Source of the DNA: Candidatus Omnitrophota bacterium
Lineage (GTDB): Bacteria; Omnitrophota; Gorgyraeia; Gygaellales; Profunditerraquicolaceae
DNA length: 47,656 bases
Assembly: GCA_026387405.1 (NCBI GenBank)
Contig: JAPLLV010000084.1
Span: forward strand, 1 to 47,656
Direction of reading: 5' to 3'
Shown here in pieces: positions 23,215 through 38,200 of this stretch (position 1 is its first letter; every line of letters begins with the position of its first letter). The notes beneath the pieces are model-generated. The model ran no database searches. It saw only the letters and a program-made list of their open reading frames with translations, and was not told the origin of the DNA. Made by a program: the position numbers and the translations under genes.

Positions 23215-26200
23215 TGACAAAAAAGATAGGCATTTTGTTCTTAACGGTTATATTTACCCTTTTCTTGGACACCAATAACATATTTGCCTTGCCTGAAGGT
23301 GAAAATGTTGAGGCTGGCAGCGCTACTTTTGATAGGCCCGATCCTTCCACAACAAATAACATTTCGACTCTGAACATCCACGCCGATGATAAAACCGTGA
23401 TCAATTTTAATACTTTTAATATTGCGCAGAATGAAACAGTTAATTTTATCCAGTCTTCTGCTACAGCCTCAAGCTTAGCGCGCGTCACGGGTGGTCAGAT
23501 CAGCAAAATCTTTGGCATACTCAATGCAAACGGCATACTTTTTTTAACTAATCCGCAAGGGATTTATTTCGGTCCTTCGGCGCAAGTTAATGTGAATACT
23601 TTTGTTGCTTCTACGTTAGATATCTCCACTAATAATTTTCTTGCCGGGAACTATATCCTTGAACACTCCGCAGGTTCTCCTTACAGCCAAATCTTGAATC
23701 AAGGGGTTATCACTGGGAATAATATAGCATTAATAGCAAGCGCGGTAGATAATCAGGGCACAGTCATCGGCCGCTTAGGCAATGTCTTTTTTATATCCGG
23801 AGATAGGTCTACGGTAACCTTCGATAGGAAAGGAATAATACAAGTAGAGCTTAACCAGGAGACAAGCGGCAGGGTATTTGATAAGGATGGGGTTGAGGTT
23901 AAAGACGCAGTGGCAAATTCCGGCAGCGTTGAAGGCGCGCAGGTAGTAATGGAAGCCAAAGTGGCAGCGGATATTTTTAAAAACGCGGTTAATCAGCAGG
24001 GTATTATTAAGGCGACGGGTTTCAGTGAGCAGAATGGCGTAATCCGGGTCACCGCCAATAGAAATATCCAGATCTCAGGGGTTGCCAGAATAGAGGAAAA
24101 GCCAGCCACTCAAGGAATTCAAGTTTCTTCCTGGAATTCCGTAACGGTAGATGCCGAGTTTGATTCTACCGGAAACACTACGTTTAGCGCATTTAAAGAT
24201 ATTCTGGTTAATGCCGATATTAAAACTGATAGCGGTGATCTTGAGCTTTTAGCAGATGCGGATTTAGATGGCAATGGTTCTTTCAAGCAGGCATCAGGAA
24301 CTCTTATTGCGACGCATAATCCTAACAATGAAGTCGATGCCGAAGGTAAGCCGGTTGGCGATATCACAATTCAGTCATCCGGGGAAAGTACACTGGCTAA
24401 TGTTAATGCTGCGGCTAATTTTATTTTAAAGCAGGGCGGAGCGCCGGCGGTGTTCCAGCAATGGCCGGATTCCCGGATTATTACAGGCGATTCGTTGATT
24501 ATAAATAGAGGCGTTACCCTTAATGCCGCTGATACGGTTTATGAAGTCGGCAAAGATTGGATTAACTTAGGAATTTTTAATCCGCAATTTTCCCGGGTTT
24601 CGCTGGTGTCGGCAAAAGACGCCTTGGTAAGAGGCAGTAATATCTTTTACGATTTTTCCATTACCGAGCCGGGAAAAATTGTCAAATTTGATTCCGGAGA
24701 AACACAGGCCATAATCAGAAATCTCACCTTAAGAGGAGAATACGGCAAGTTATTAGTATTGGGTTCAATAGATCCGCCTCGGCAATGGAAGATTAATCCG
24801 CAAGGAGTTACAGATATAGCATATACATTAGTGAGTGATTCGGTAAATATCCGCGGGCCTCCGCTGAAGGCCATACATTCCTCTTCTTCAGGAAATCTCA
24901 CCAACTGGGACTTGGATCCCTACTGGACAGGTCAGGGTACATGCGAAAACTGGTCTGATCCCGATAATTGGGATACGGGAACTCTTCCTACCGAATTCGA
25001 TACCGTTACTTTTGACGGTATAACTGGTTTAAACCCCAATAAAAACTCAAATATAGACTCATCTTTTGCCGGTGCCATCGATAACCTTATCCTTGATGGT
25101 TATACCGGAACGCTTACAATCTCCCGCGATCTTACCCTACGCAACTTCACCTGCATTACACCGGGTACAACCGTTATCTTTAAGGCAGGCACTCTTACCA
25201 CCATCCTTGGAAATCTGACCATCGCGGGAGGCCCTGGTAATCTCGTAAGGCTCATCTCTACCGAATACGGCTCCCGATGGAACATAAGCGTAGCTAAACA
25301 GGAAAACGTCCATATCTCTTATGCCTGGGTCGAGGATTCGGTCAATAATGCTCCTTACCTCATGCCGATGACGCGTTCCTACAAGGGGCCTAACTGCGTA
25401 AATTGGGACCCTGCCTTCATATCGACATGGAACACAGAAAACTTAGGAGGAACCGGAAGCGCCACAAAAACAATCGTATTGCCTATTACAGGAACTTATA
25501 CCGTTGATTGGGGTGACGGCACTATAAATTCTCTTGCAACTCATGTTTATAACACAGCAGGCAGTAAAACAATTAGCATCACCGGAGCGATCACCGGCTG
25601 GAGCTTTAATAACGGCGGAGATAAATCAAAGATAACGGATATCAGCCAGTGGGGGGATTTAAGGCTAGGCAATTCCGGCGGTTACTTCTGGGGATGCTCC
25701 AATATGGCCATCACCGCCGTGGATGACCTGAACCTGTCCGGAACAACAACCTTAGCCAGCGCCTTCAAGGGCTGCAGCTCAATTATAACTGTCCCGAGCA
25801 TGAATAGTTGGGATACATCAAGCGTGACAAATATGTCGAATATGTTCGAAAACGCCACCTCCTTTAGCCAAAACATCGGAAACTGGAATACGTCAAGTGT
25901 TACGAATATGGCAAGTATGTTCAGCGGCGTTTATTACTTCAACCAAGACATAAGCGCAAAGATAGTAAACGAAGGAGAACCGAATCAATATACAGCATGG
26001 GATGTTTCAAAAGTTACGGATATGAGTTATATGTTCTACCTCGCCACCTCCTTCAACCAGAACATAGGAAACTGGACTACGTCAAGTGTTACGAATATGG
26101 CAAGTATGTTCTACTCTGCTATGTCCTTCAACCAGAACATAGGAAGCTGGAATACGTCAAGCGTTACGGATATGTCTAATATGTTCATCGGCGCCACCCC

Positions 26201-29200
26201 CTTCAACCAGAACATAGGAAGCTGGAATGTATCAAAAGTTACGAATATGTCTGGCATGTTCTGGTACGCTGCATATTTCAACCAGAATATAGGAAGCTGG
26301 GATGTATCAAAAGTTACAAATATGTCTGGTATGTTCGTCGGCGCCTCATCCTTTAATAATGGCGGAAGTGGCTCAATAAATAACTGGGATGTTTCAAGTG
26401 TTATAATTATGTATAGGATGTTCGACGGCGCCTCATCCTTTAATCAAAACATCGGAAACTGGAATACGTCAAGTGTTTTGGTTATGCAAAGTATGTTCAT
26501 CGGCGCTTCTGGCTTCAACCAAGACATAAGCGCAAAGATAGTAAACGCAGGACTACCGAATCAATATACAGCATGGGATGTTTCAAAAGTTACGGATATG
26601 AGTTTTATGTTCTACGGCGCCTCCTCCTTCAACCAGAACATAGGAAACTGGACTACGTCAAGCGTGGCAACTATGGATCGTATGTTCGGTAACGCCTCAT
26701 CTTTCAATCAAAACATAGGAAGTTGGAATACGTCAAGCGTTGTGAATATGTATCAGATGTTCTATTCAACTCCTTTTAACCAGTCAATCGGAAACTGGGA
26801 TGTTTCAAAGGTTGGAAATATGAGTTATATGTTCGGTAACGCTTCATCTTTCAATCAAGACATAAGTAATTGGGATGTTTCAACAGTTACATATATGGCA
26901 GGTATGTTTGATGGGGCCGCGTTATCAACAATCAATTACAGCGATCTACTGGTAGGTTGGTCTGAGCGGACTTTACAGAGCGGCGTCACTTTCTCAGCCG
27001 GCAGTTCCACTACATATTATACAGGGACTCCTGCCACTGCGCGCGCAGTGCTTACCGGCACCTACGGTTGGACGATCACTGACGGCGGCTGGAAGGAGCC
27101 CGCATCTTTTAACGATGCTGGCGATGACAACTGGAATGCAGGAGCCACCTGGGGCATCCCCGGATCCGTCGAGGGCACAAACTATCCTGGCCCGTACGAC
27201 AGCGCCACGGTAGACTCGAATAAGGTAACTCTATCAGGCACCCAGAGGGTAATGGATATCACCGTATCCTCAGGTGGCACGCTTGACGGCTCGTCCAATA
27301 TTTTAAATGTCTATGGAAACTGGTTAAATACAGGCGGCACCTTCACCGATACCGGTTCCACCGTGATCTTTAAGGCCCGCGCAACAGGAAAGACCATTAC
27401 CACCAACTCCGTTAACTTCAATATCCTGGAGTTTAATAATGCCAAAGGCGGCTGGACCATCCAGGACGCTCTTGCCACAGACAGTACCCTGACCATTAGC
27501 GCCGGTAGATTAATTATGAACGGCGTCAGCCCCACCATCACCGGCAACTTAAGTATTGCCGCAAACGGCACCCTGGTCCTTGTCGGCTCGGAAACCCTCA
27601 AGACCCCGAGCAGCAATAACGGCACAGTGGAATACACCGGCCTCACCGCCGGCAACACTACCTATGACATCCAGAACTGGACCTACAATAACCTGGCCAT
27701 AGATGACGCCTCTACCGGAACTGCCAATACCTTCAGGCCGCTGGCGCCGAATAACCTGACAGTGGGGGGCAACTTTACCTTAACTAAAGGCATCTTTACC
27801 ACGCTTGATTCAGGCCCTGCCAGCAGGAACTTAACCGTTGCCGGCAATGTGCAGTTAAATGGCGGCACCTTCAGCGCGAACAATTCTACTTTAACGCTAA
27901 GCGGCTCCTGGGCAACCGGCGCCTCCGCAACATTTACCTGCGGCACCTCAACGTTGGTAATGAAAGGCGCGTCCAAGAGCTTAAATTCCGGAGGGGACAA
28001 CTTCTATAATGTGCAGATCGTAGATGCCACAGACGGCGCCAGCGTCACCATATCCACCAATGATCTGTCCGTAACCGGCGCCTTAACCATAGGCGACGGC
28101 ACACAGACCACATCATTGACTACTGACGGCTATGAACTGGATGTTGCCGGCGATATCACCATAAATGCCAGCGGAACACTGGATGCGACCAACGGCACAG
28201 ATGGCAATACCACGATTAACGCAGGCGGCAGCTGGACTGATGCCGGCAGCTTCACCTATATCAATTCCACCGTGATCTTTGATGCCGGGGCAACAGGAAA
28301 GACCATTACCACCAACTCCAGTTATTTCTATATCCTGGAGTTTAATAATGGCTCCGGCGGCTGGACAATCCAGGATTTCCTAGCCACATACAATACCCTG
28401 ACCATTACCGCCGGCAGATTAATTATGAATGCCATTAGTCCGACTATCAGCGTCAATTTGGATATCGGTGCAAACGGCACCCTGGTCCTTGTCGGCTCGG
28501 AAACCGTCAAGACCCCGAACACCAACACCGGCACCGTGGAATACACCGGCCTCACCGCCGGCAACACTACCTATGACATCCAGAACTGGACCTACACCAA
28601 CCTGGTCATAGATGACGCCTCTACCGGAACTGCCAATACCTTCCGGCCAAAGACCACGGCTACAACTGTCGCAGTTGCCGGCAACTTTACCTTAACCAAC
28701 GGCATATTTACCACCGCGGATTCCACTGCCGCTGCCCATGCTGTCACCATCGGCGGGGTGATGGCCTTGAACGGAGGGACTTTTACCGCTAACTCTTCGA
28801 CCATCACTATCAGCGGCGTCTCCGGCACGTTATTCACCAAGGCCGATGCCGCGACGTTTACTCCCGGTTCATCCACCGTAAAATTCAACCCTGATGCCGC
28901 GGTGACCCTGACCTCCAACAACGCGATCACATTCTACAACTTATACCTGAAGCCGACTATCACTGCCGCCCGGGCTTACACCTTCGGAACGAGCGCCCTT
29001 GATATTGACGGTGACTTCGATATCAACGCCACCAAGTCCACAGTCGGCTCTGCGACTCTAACCGTGAACTTAGGCGCCGCCACCGATGTGGCCTCTAACG
29101 GCTCAACCGTGGCCGTTAACGGCAACGTGGATATCGCCGCAGGCGCCACCTTGACCGCGACCACCGCCACCATGACCATCGCCGGGGATTTTGCCAACGC

Positions 29201-32200
29201 CGCGACCGGCGTCTTCACGCATTCATCGGGCACGGTGACATTCACCGGCGCGGGCAAGACACTGAACTCCGGAGGGGATAGTTTTAACACCGTAAACATT
29301 GTCGGCTCTTCGGCCGCGGCCACAATTAGCCTGCTCACCAATGCCTTGACTTGCGACGGCACCTTAACCGTCGGCAGTACTGGCGGCACATACGCGGATA
29401 GCCTTACCACCGCGGGCAATTCCCTGAGCGGAACAACTGCGGTTAAAAAGAATGCCTTATTGACCATCCAGGGCGGCGAGTCGCTCCCTGCAAACCCGAC
29501 CTTAGACGCGGCTTCCACCGTCACCTATACAGGTAACGGAGACAGCTCGGCCACTATCTATGATATACAGGACTGGTCCTACGGCCACCTGACCATAAAT
29601 TCTACGGACACGCTTCTGGTCCAGGATACCTTCCGGCCAAAGACCACGGCTACAACTGTCGCAGTTGCCGGCAACTTTACCTTAACCAACGGCATATTTA
29701 CCACGCTTGATTCAGGCGCTGCCAGCAGAAACTTAACCGTTACCGGCAATGTGCAAATAGATGGCGGCACGTTAACTTGCAATGCTTCTACAGTGGATGT
29801 CAACGGCGCAGTAACCATCTCCGGCGGCACGCTTACAGCGACTTCCGGCACGATGACTGTCTACGGCGACTGGACGCAGACTGATGGCACCTTCACTCAC
29901 TCTAGCGGCACTGTGGAATTTGACGGCGCAGCCCAGACCCTTACCTTTGGCGTGGATCCGTTCTACAACTTAAAGCACTCTGGTTCAGGCACGCTACAAT
30001 TAGTAGCTGCTTGGCCGTATGTGAAGAGCATTACCATCTCTAAGTCAATGGTCTCTGCTGAACCCCAAACTGACTTCCCAGTGGTAATTTATTTAACTTC
30101 AGATGCCGGCCTTGCGGCCCACGCGCAAAGCGACTTTGATGATATTGCCTTTACTGATGCCTCTGGTACCAAACTCGCTCACGAAATAGAAAAATACACC
30201 AAGGCTACCGGTGAGTTACTGGTCTGGGTAAAGATTCCGACATTGTCAGATTCATCTGATACTGTGATTTACCTGCACTACGGCAACGCCACCTGCTCCA
30301 GCCAGCAGAATGTAACCGGGGTCTGGAGCAATAGTTTTGCCGGAGTATGGCACATGAATGATAATGCTGCAACTACGACCGTAACAGATTCTAGTTCCAA
30401 TAATAAATATGGCGCTGCAGCGCAGAATACTGACCAGATTGATACCACAGGGCAAATTGGTGGCGCACTGACCTTTAACGGCAGCAGCGATTCTATAAAC
30501 ATGGGCACTGAAGCAGTGCATAGGCCGACCACAATAACTGTTTCAGTTTGGGTAAGGACCACTGTCACGCCTGATCAGTATGACTGTGTGCTTGCAAGGG
30601 TAGATGAAAACGGCAACGGCTATCGCATATGGACAAAAGATTCTTCTAATGCGAAATTCTATTGGGAGCCAAACAATGGAGATGATTCAGTGTCCACAAC
30701 GAGTATTTCCACTACTGGTTGGCAATATGTTGTAGTCAGAACGAGTTATTCCAGCGTAAGCCGGATTTACATTAATGGATCTGGACAGGGGTGGAATAGT
30801 CACTATACCGTTCAGGATGGCTATAGTAATTTATTAATCGGCAATCAGACCGGGCAATCCTCGTATTGGACCGGCGCTATTGACGAAGTCCGCATCTCCA
30901 GCACTGGCCGCGCAGATAGCTGGATCGCGACCGAATACAACAATCAGTCTGACCCAGACGGTAATTTCACTCTCGGCAATGAGGCCGCCGGCATCTTGGC
31001 GGTGGCCCATGACCTCACCGACTCTGCCTCAACCTTTGATACCAAGGCCGGCTCTAACTATGGCGTTACCGTTAACCATGACCTGGTCCTCTCCGGAGGC
31101 ACATTTACTTCTAACGGCTCTACAATAAACGTGGCCAACGATGTTTCTATTGGCGCCAGCGGTAGCGGCGGTACGCTTACTGCCACTACTGCTACGATGA
31201 CCGTGGGCGGCAATTTCACTAACGATGCTTCCGGCGTCTTCACACATTCCAACGGCACCGTTACTTTTACCGGCGCAACTAAGACCTTAAACTCTGGCGG
31301 TGATAACTTCTACAATGTTATCATCAACAATTCCGGTAATGGCTTATCGCTGGATACTAATAACTTAACTCAAGCTGCAGGCGGCACATTAACCATGACT
31401 GCTGGCAAATTAAGTTTAAACAGCCTGACCTGGACCTTAGGCACTGATTTATCAACCAGCGCAGGCACCATTGCTGTCGGCACTGGTACTTTAACCGGCG
31501 CAGCTGGTAACTATGACTTGGCGGTAAACTCGGGCGCTACGCTTACCCAAGGCACCGGCACAGTGAGCGTGCAGGACCTGACTATTGGCGGCACCTATAC
31601 TTGCTCTGGTGATTCTGTAATTGGCGTAGACGGCAACTTGGAAATAACCAGCGCTGCAACATGGACAGCGTCTACTTCTACCATTACCATGACCTCAACC
31701 GACTCTAACTCTACCTTAAATGCCGCAAAGACAATCCATGATCTGGTAGTGAATACCGCTCGGATTATTACGCTAAACAATAACTTAAGTTGCACAGACT
31801 TAACCATCAGCGCCGGCACAGTGGATGTGGGCTCAAGCAAAACCATTACTGCCAGCGGAACGCTTACACTAAATGGAAACGCCATAAAAGCAGATGGTGC
31901 TAATGATATAGACCTTAGGGGATGCGCAACCATAACGCTCGGCTCTGATGTTACTTTGGACACCGAGGCTGGCGGTAATTCCAACGCTGGCAGCATCATA
32001 TTCTCGGCCACAAGCAACATAAACGGTGCACACGCTTTAAGCCTCGATACAAGGGCATCCGGCAGCAACTATAATGGAGGAAGCGCAACGCTTGGTATAC
32101 TGGGGGCAACTACTCCTCTAACCGGACTTACGGTAACCACCACTGGCTCGGGAAGCGGCACTTCAGGTAACATAGTGCTAGTAGGCAACATCACCACTGC

Positions 32201-35200
32201 TGACCAAAATATCACCTTTACCGGCCCGGTAGTTCTTACCAGCAGCGTAACCATTTCTACCGGCCCAGACGCAGGCGGAGATATTGAGTTTACGAGCACA
32301 CTTAACGCTAACACCGGCACTGAAGGCCTGATTCTGGTGGCTGGCACCGGTGCAGTCAAATTTGATGGCGCAGTGGGCTCGAGCGTTACGAACATCTATG
32401 CGTTATTTGCCGGCGGTTACAATATTACCGGTTACCCCGATTACACGCCTTACAGTGTTGTCTACAAATACTTAAACGGTGTTTGGGTAGATACAGGGTT
32501 AGATGTAACTTGCCTGTTAGTACGGGCCCTGGCCACAGACTCCAGCGGCAATCTTTATGCCGGCGGCAATCTTTGGATTCTTGAAACAGAAACTCGTATC
32601 GGTGCGGTATACAAATACTCCCAGGGAACCTGGGCAGACTTAGCAATAATAAATAATGTTTTGATTGTCTACGCTTTAACCACAGATACCAGCGGCAATC
32701 TTTATGCCGGCGGTTCAGCTGCAGATTGGAGTGGTTTTGTCTACAAATACTCCGGTGGCTCTTGGTCAAATACAGCGGCAATCGGCCTTGCTCCGGTACA
32801 GGCCCTGGCCATAGATACCAGCGGCAATCTTTATGCCGGCGGTGATGGAGGGGTCTACCAGTACTCCAATGGCTCCTGGTCAAGTCTGAACTGCGGCATT
32901 AGCACAGTATACGGCCTCACCATAGACTCCAGCGGCAATATTTATGCCGGCGGTAGTAGTGGTAAAGTCTATAAATATTCTGGCAGCCCTCGTGCGTGGT
33001 CAGATACGGTGCAAAGCGGGCTTACGGGTATATACGCTTTAGCCAGAGATAGCAGCGATAATATTTATGCTGCCGGTGACGGAGGGGCCTGTTTGTACTC
33101 CGGTGGCTCTTGGTCAAATTTGAATTGCAGCATTAACCCAACATATGGCCTCACCATAGAGTCCAGCGACAATGTTTATGTCGGCGGCGGTAATGCTGTC
33201 TACAAATACTACACCAGTGGAACTTGGATATCTACAGCAGTAAGCGGATTTTACGAAATGCCGGCCTTGAGCATGGCTGCGGTCTCTAGTTGCCCGCTGG
33301 CCTCACTTACCATTACTACTTCAGGTAACGTTACGGCAAGTAGCACTCTAAGTGCGGCCGGCGCAATTGATATAAATGCAGGGGCGGTTAACTTAAACAA
33401 TACTGTTACTACTACCGGCGGCGGTTCAGTTACCATTACCAATTCTGGCATCTTGACCATCGCCTCTGCAGCGGACATGACCTTAGACGGCGCCTTTCTG
33501 CAGGACGGCGCAGGCGCTGTTTCAACTGCAGGCGACATCACTACTACCAGCGATGCCATCACCTTTACCACTGCCACTACCTTAACCGGCTCGGTGGCCT
33601 TAAGCAATGGCGGAGGAACAAACACCGGGGACATTTGGTTTAAGGATACAGTTGCCGGAACAACTGGTGGTTCAGCTGAAACACTCTCCCTGACATCAGG
33701 TGCAGCTGCGGTTACAACTAACGCTATCTACGGTTCAGGCACATCAGCTGATGCCACCGGCCTGACGACGATTAATATTACTAATACTTCCGGCGGCACA
33801 GGCACTATAGGCGGTACAGTAGCGATCAGCGGCACGCTTACCAAAGCAGGGACAGGAACCGGCGCTGTTACTCTTGGCGCGATTACCTTTGGCGTAGGCG
33901 CTCTCGACATCACAGGCGGCAGGATGATTATGAACGCCATCAGTCCCACCATCACCGGCAACTTAACTATTGCCTCAAACGGCACCCTGGTCCTTGTCGG
34001 CTCGGAAACCGTCAAGACCCCGAGCACCAATAACGGCACAGTGGAATACACCGGCCTTGCCGCCGGCAACACTACCTATGACATCCAGAACTGGACCTAC
34101 AATAACCTGGTCATAGATGACGTCTCTACCGGAACTGCCAATACCTTCAGGCCAAAGACCACGGCTACAACTGTTACTGTTGCCGGCAACTTTACCTTAA
34201 CTGACGGCATCTTTACCACGCTTGATTCAGGCCCTGCCAGCAGGAACTTAGCCGTTACCGGCAATGTGCAATTAAATGGCGGCACATTTACCGCTAATGG
34301 CTCAACCTTAACTGTAGACGGCAACTGGGCCACCGGCGCCTCTGCCACATTTACCTGTGGCATCTCAACTCTTAGCATGACCGGCGCGTCTAAAACTATT
34401 AATTCCGGCGGCGACAATTTTTACAATGTAAAGATTTATGATGTCACCAACGGCGCCAGCGTCACCATATCCACCAATGATCTGTCCGTAACCGGCGCCT
34501 TAACCATAGGCGACGGCACGCAGGCCACATCACTAACTACTGACGGCTATGAACTGGATGTTGACGGCAACATCGTTATCAATGCCTCTGGCACTTTAAA
34601 TGCCGCTAACGGCACTGACACCAACACTACCATAAACGCAGGCGGCAGCTGGACCAATACCGGCTTCTTTACCAATACCAATTCTACGGTGATCTTTGAT
34701 GCCGGCGCAACAGGAAAGACCATCACCACTAATTCCCGTAACTTCAATATACTGGAGTTTAATAACGCCTCTGGCGGCTGGACCATCCAGGATGCTCTTG
34801 CCACAGAGAGTACCCTGACCATTACCGCCGGTAGATTAATTATGAATGCCAAAAGTCCCACCATCACCGGCAACTTAAGTATTGCCTCAAACGGCACCCT
34901 GGTCCTTGTCGGCTCGGAAACCGTCAAGACCCCGAGCAGCAACACCGGCACCGTGGAATACACCGGCCTCACCGCCGGCAACACTACCTATGACATCCAG
35001 AACTGGAGCTACAATAACCTGGTCATAGATGACGCCTCTACCGGAACTGTCAATACCTTCAGGCCAAAGACCACTGCCACCACTGGTACTGTTGCCGGCA
35101 ACTTTACCTTAACTAAAGGCATCTTTACCACTCGCGATTCTGCTTCTAGTGATCACGATATCGCTATCAGCGGAACTACAGACTTAAACGGCGGAACCTT

Positions 35201-38200
35201 TACTGCTAATAGCTCTACTATTACCTTAAACAATAACTTTACCAATAACAATGCCTTCACTGCAGGTTCTTCAACCGTAGTCTTTGGCGCATCAGCTACC
35301 ATTGCCGGCTCAAGCACATTAAACAACTTAAGCTGCACAACTGCCGGGACCACGCTTACCTTTAATAAAGATACAGAGCAAATAGTAGGCGGCACATTAA
35401 CCTTTACCGGCACCTCAGGCAGCCCAGTAGTGATTGTTGCTTCAGTAGCAGGGACTAATAATCCAAAGCTAACCTTATCAGCCGGTGGATTACAATCTAT
35501 TACCAATGTCAATGTAACCAACAATAATGCCACAGGCGGCTTAATGTTAATCGCAAGAGGTACATCTACATTAACAGGCACAACCAACTGGGCATTCACA
35601 GGGACATTTGTCTGGACCGGCACAACAAGTACTAACTGGGCAATAGCTTCTAACTGGGACCTTGGCCTTGTGCCTGAAGTAGGCGATACCGCGGATATAA
35701 GAGATGTTGCTAATGACCCTATTTTAAATGATCCTAGGTCCATTGGTACCTTAACTATGACTTCAGGAATCCTTACTTTAAATGGCCAGACACTTACCTT
35801 AGGTTCTGATTTATCTATTAGCGCAGGAACTATTGCTGTTGGCACCGGCACATTGACCGGCTCAGCCGGTAATTATGATTTGACTGTAACTACAGGTGGA
35901 ACTCTTACTCAAGGAACCGGTACAGTCAGTTTTCAAGATTTTACTATATCAGGCACTGGTGTATATACCTGCTCAGGTAACTCTGTAATTAGTGTAGGCG
36001 GGGATCTTATTATCACCAGCTCAAGCTGGACTCCGTCTACATCAACAATTACCATGACCGGCGCATCTAAAACCATCAATGTCTCACGGGAACTTAATAA
36101 CTTAAGCATATCAGATGCCACAGACGGCGCCAGCGTCACCATATCCACCAATGATTTGTCCGTAACCGGCGCCTTAACCATAGGCGACGGCACACAGACC
36201 ACATCATTGACTACCGACGGCTATGAACTGGATGTAACAGGCGGTGTTACCATTAACGCAAGCGGTACCTTAAATGCTGCAAGCGGCACAGAAGGAGCCA
36301 GCACCATAACAGTATCAGGTAACTGGACTAACAGCGGAGCATTTACTAATACAGGCTCAACAGTTATCTTTACACCAGCAGCTTCTTTAATTATTTCCGG
36401 TGATACTATATTTAATAATTTTACCTGCACTGCTAGTGGAAAAACTCTATACTTCGTGGTAAACAGCACCCAGACAATAAGCGGCATCCTTACTCTTACG
36501 GGTACATCAGGCAATTTATTAACTTTGGCCCGCTCAGGAGGTTTTGGAACTAACCGGTGGTATATTACTCTTAATGGGATTTCATCTGTAAACTATGTTT
36601 TTGTAAGCAATTCCAACGCTTCAGGCGGAAGCACTATATTAGTGCAGAACTCTTATAGCGGCGGCAATAATACCAACTGGCAATTCGGCAAGGATTTCTT
36701 CGGGACAGTTTATTCTGATGAAGGCACAACACCCATCGGTGCAAATATTACGGTGGCTATCGCGGTTAACGGCGCGGCCGCAGCCAAAACCGCTGAGACA
36801 GATGCAAGCGGGGCGTTCAGTCTGATCAGTATTGATGTAGATAATGGGGATGTGCTTATAGTCTATATAAGTGGAGAAACACAGAAGGGATGCACAGTAA
36901 GCGTGATAGCCAAAGAGGATCTTACCGGCCTTAACATTTACCAGAATATGGTCATTGTGCGCAATGACTATTCGGCTGGAACAGGATATACCACTAACGC
37001 AAACCTGCGCACCGCTGATAATGGAGACGCCGACATAAAATACTCAACCGATGCTTCCAATAACCTGACCATGGATTCTGGACAGGGATTATTTATATGG
37101 TCAGGCGATACATACCAGCCGGGCGCGAATGTAACTACACCGCATTTTGATATAAGGGGTACGGTGACTGCGGGTCCTAATACCTTTACCATCGGAGGTA
37201 ATTTTGCCAACGCAGGGACATTTACCTGTAATACAAGCACGGTTACCTTTAACGACAATTCCCAAACGAGCATAATATCTGGTTCAACTGCTTTTTATAA
37301 TTTTTCTTCAACAACCGCAGGAAAAACTATTAGCATGACCGGCGGCACAACGCAGACCGTGACGAATAACTTAACGCTAACCGGCACCGCTAGTAATCCT
37401 ATTGTCATAAACGACACCGGCGCGGGCGCGGTCCCGAAACTCACTCTGCAATCGGGAAAGATCCAGAGTATCTCCGATGTTAATGTTGCCAACAACGATG
37501 CCTCAGGCGGGATTCAGCTTGTGGACAGAGGAACTTCGGCTTTATCCGGCGCGACGACCAACTGGGTGTTAGGTTCAACCGGAACTACCTTCACCTGGAC
37601 AGGGGCTGTTTCTACGGATTGGAATGTCTCTGGTAATTGGGATTTGGGAATAGTGCCGTCATCAACTGACGCAGTCATTATTCCTTCAAACATTATCAGT
37701 CAACAAGCGCTTGGTAATGACACAACTGTAAAAAATCTTACAATCAATGCTGGGGATACGTTGACTACCGGCGGGTACGCTTTAACCGTTAATGGCAATC
37801 TTGAGGTGAACGGCACCCTTAGCGCCGGCTCATCCACAATGATCGTCCACGGAAATATTACGGGCTCCGGTAATACAATAACTGGAACGAATCTTACCCT
37901 ATTGGTTGATGGTTACATAGGAACGAGGGCTAACCCTATCAGCACAGCGATTACCGGGATGCTTACTATTCACGCGGGCAGCATGAAGGATATGGTTTCC
38001 ATAGCGCTTCGGGGTTCCGGTAATTATTCTTGGCAGGAAAGGATACCCGGTTTTGTATTTGTGAATAATAATCTTGAACCTCACGTTGGCCAGCAGAACT
38101 TCCGTAGTTCGCTGGAGACAGGAGAGAGCGTCGCGTATAAAGTATTATCTGCGCCGCAACCTTTGATGGTTCCTTCTGGTATTGCCGTTCCCATTAGCAT

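Noticed and set aside
23753-37495. Many long antisense frames inside the exoprotein gene
   Set aside because: They arise from codon bias (GGC, ACC, GCC) and the repeated Thr/Gly-rich sequence; translations repeat each other wherever the sense strand repeats, and none has a plausible start region.
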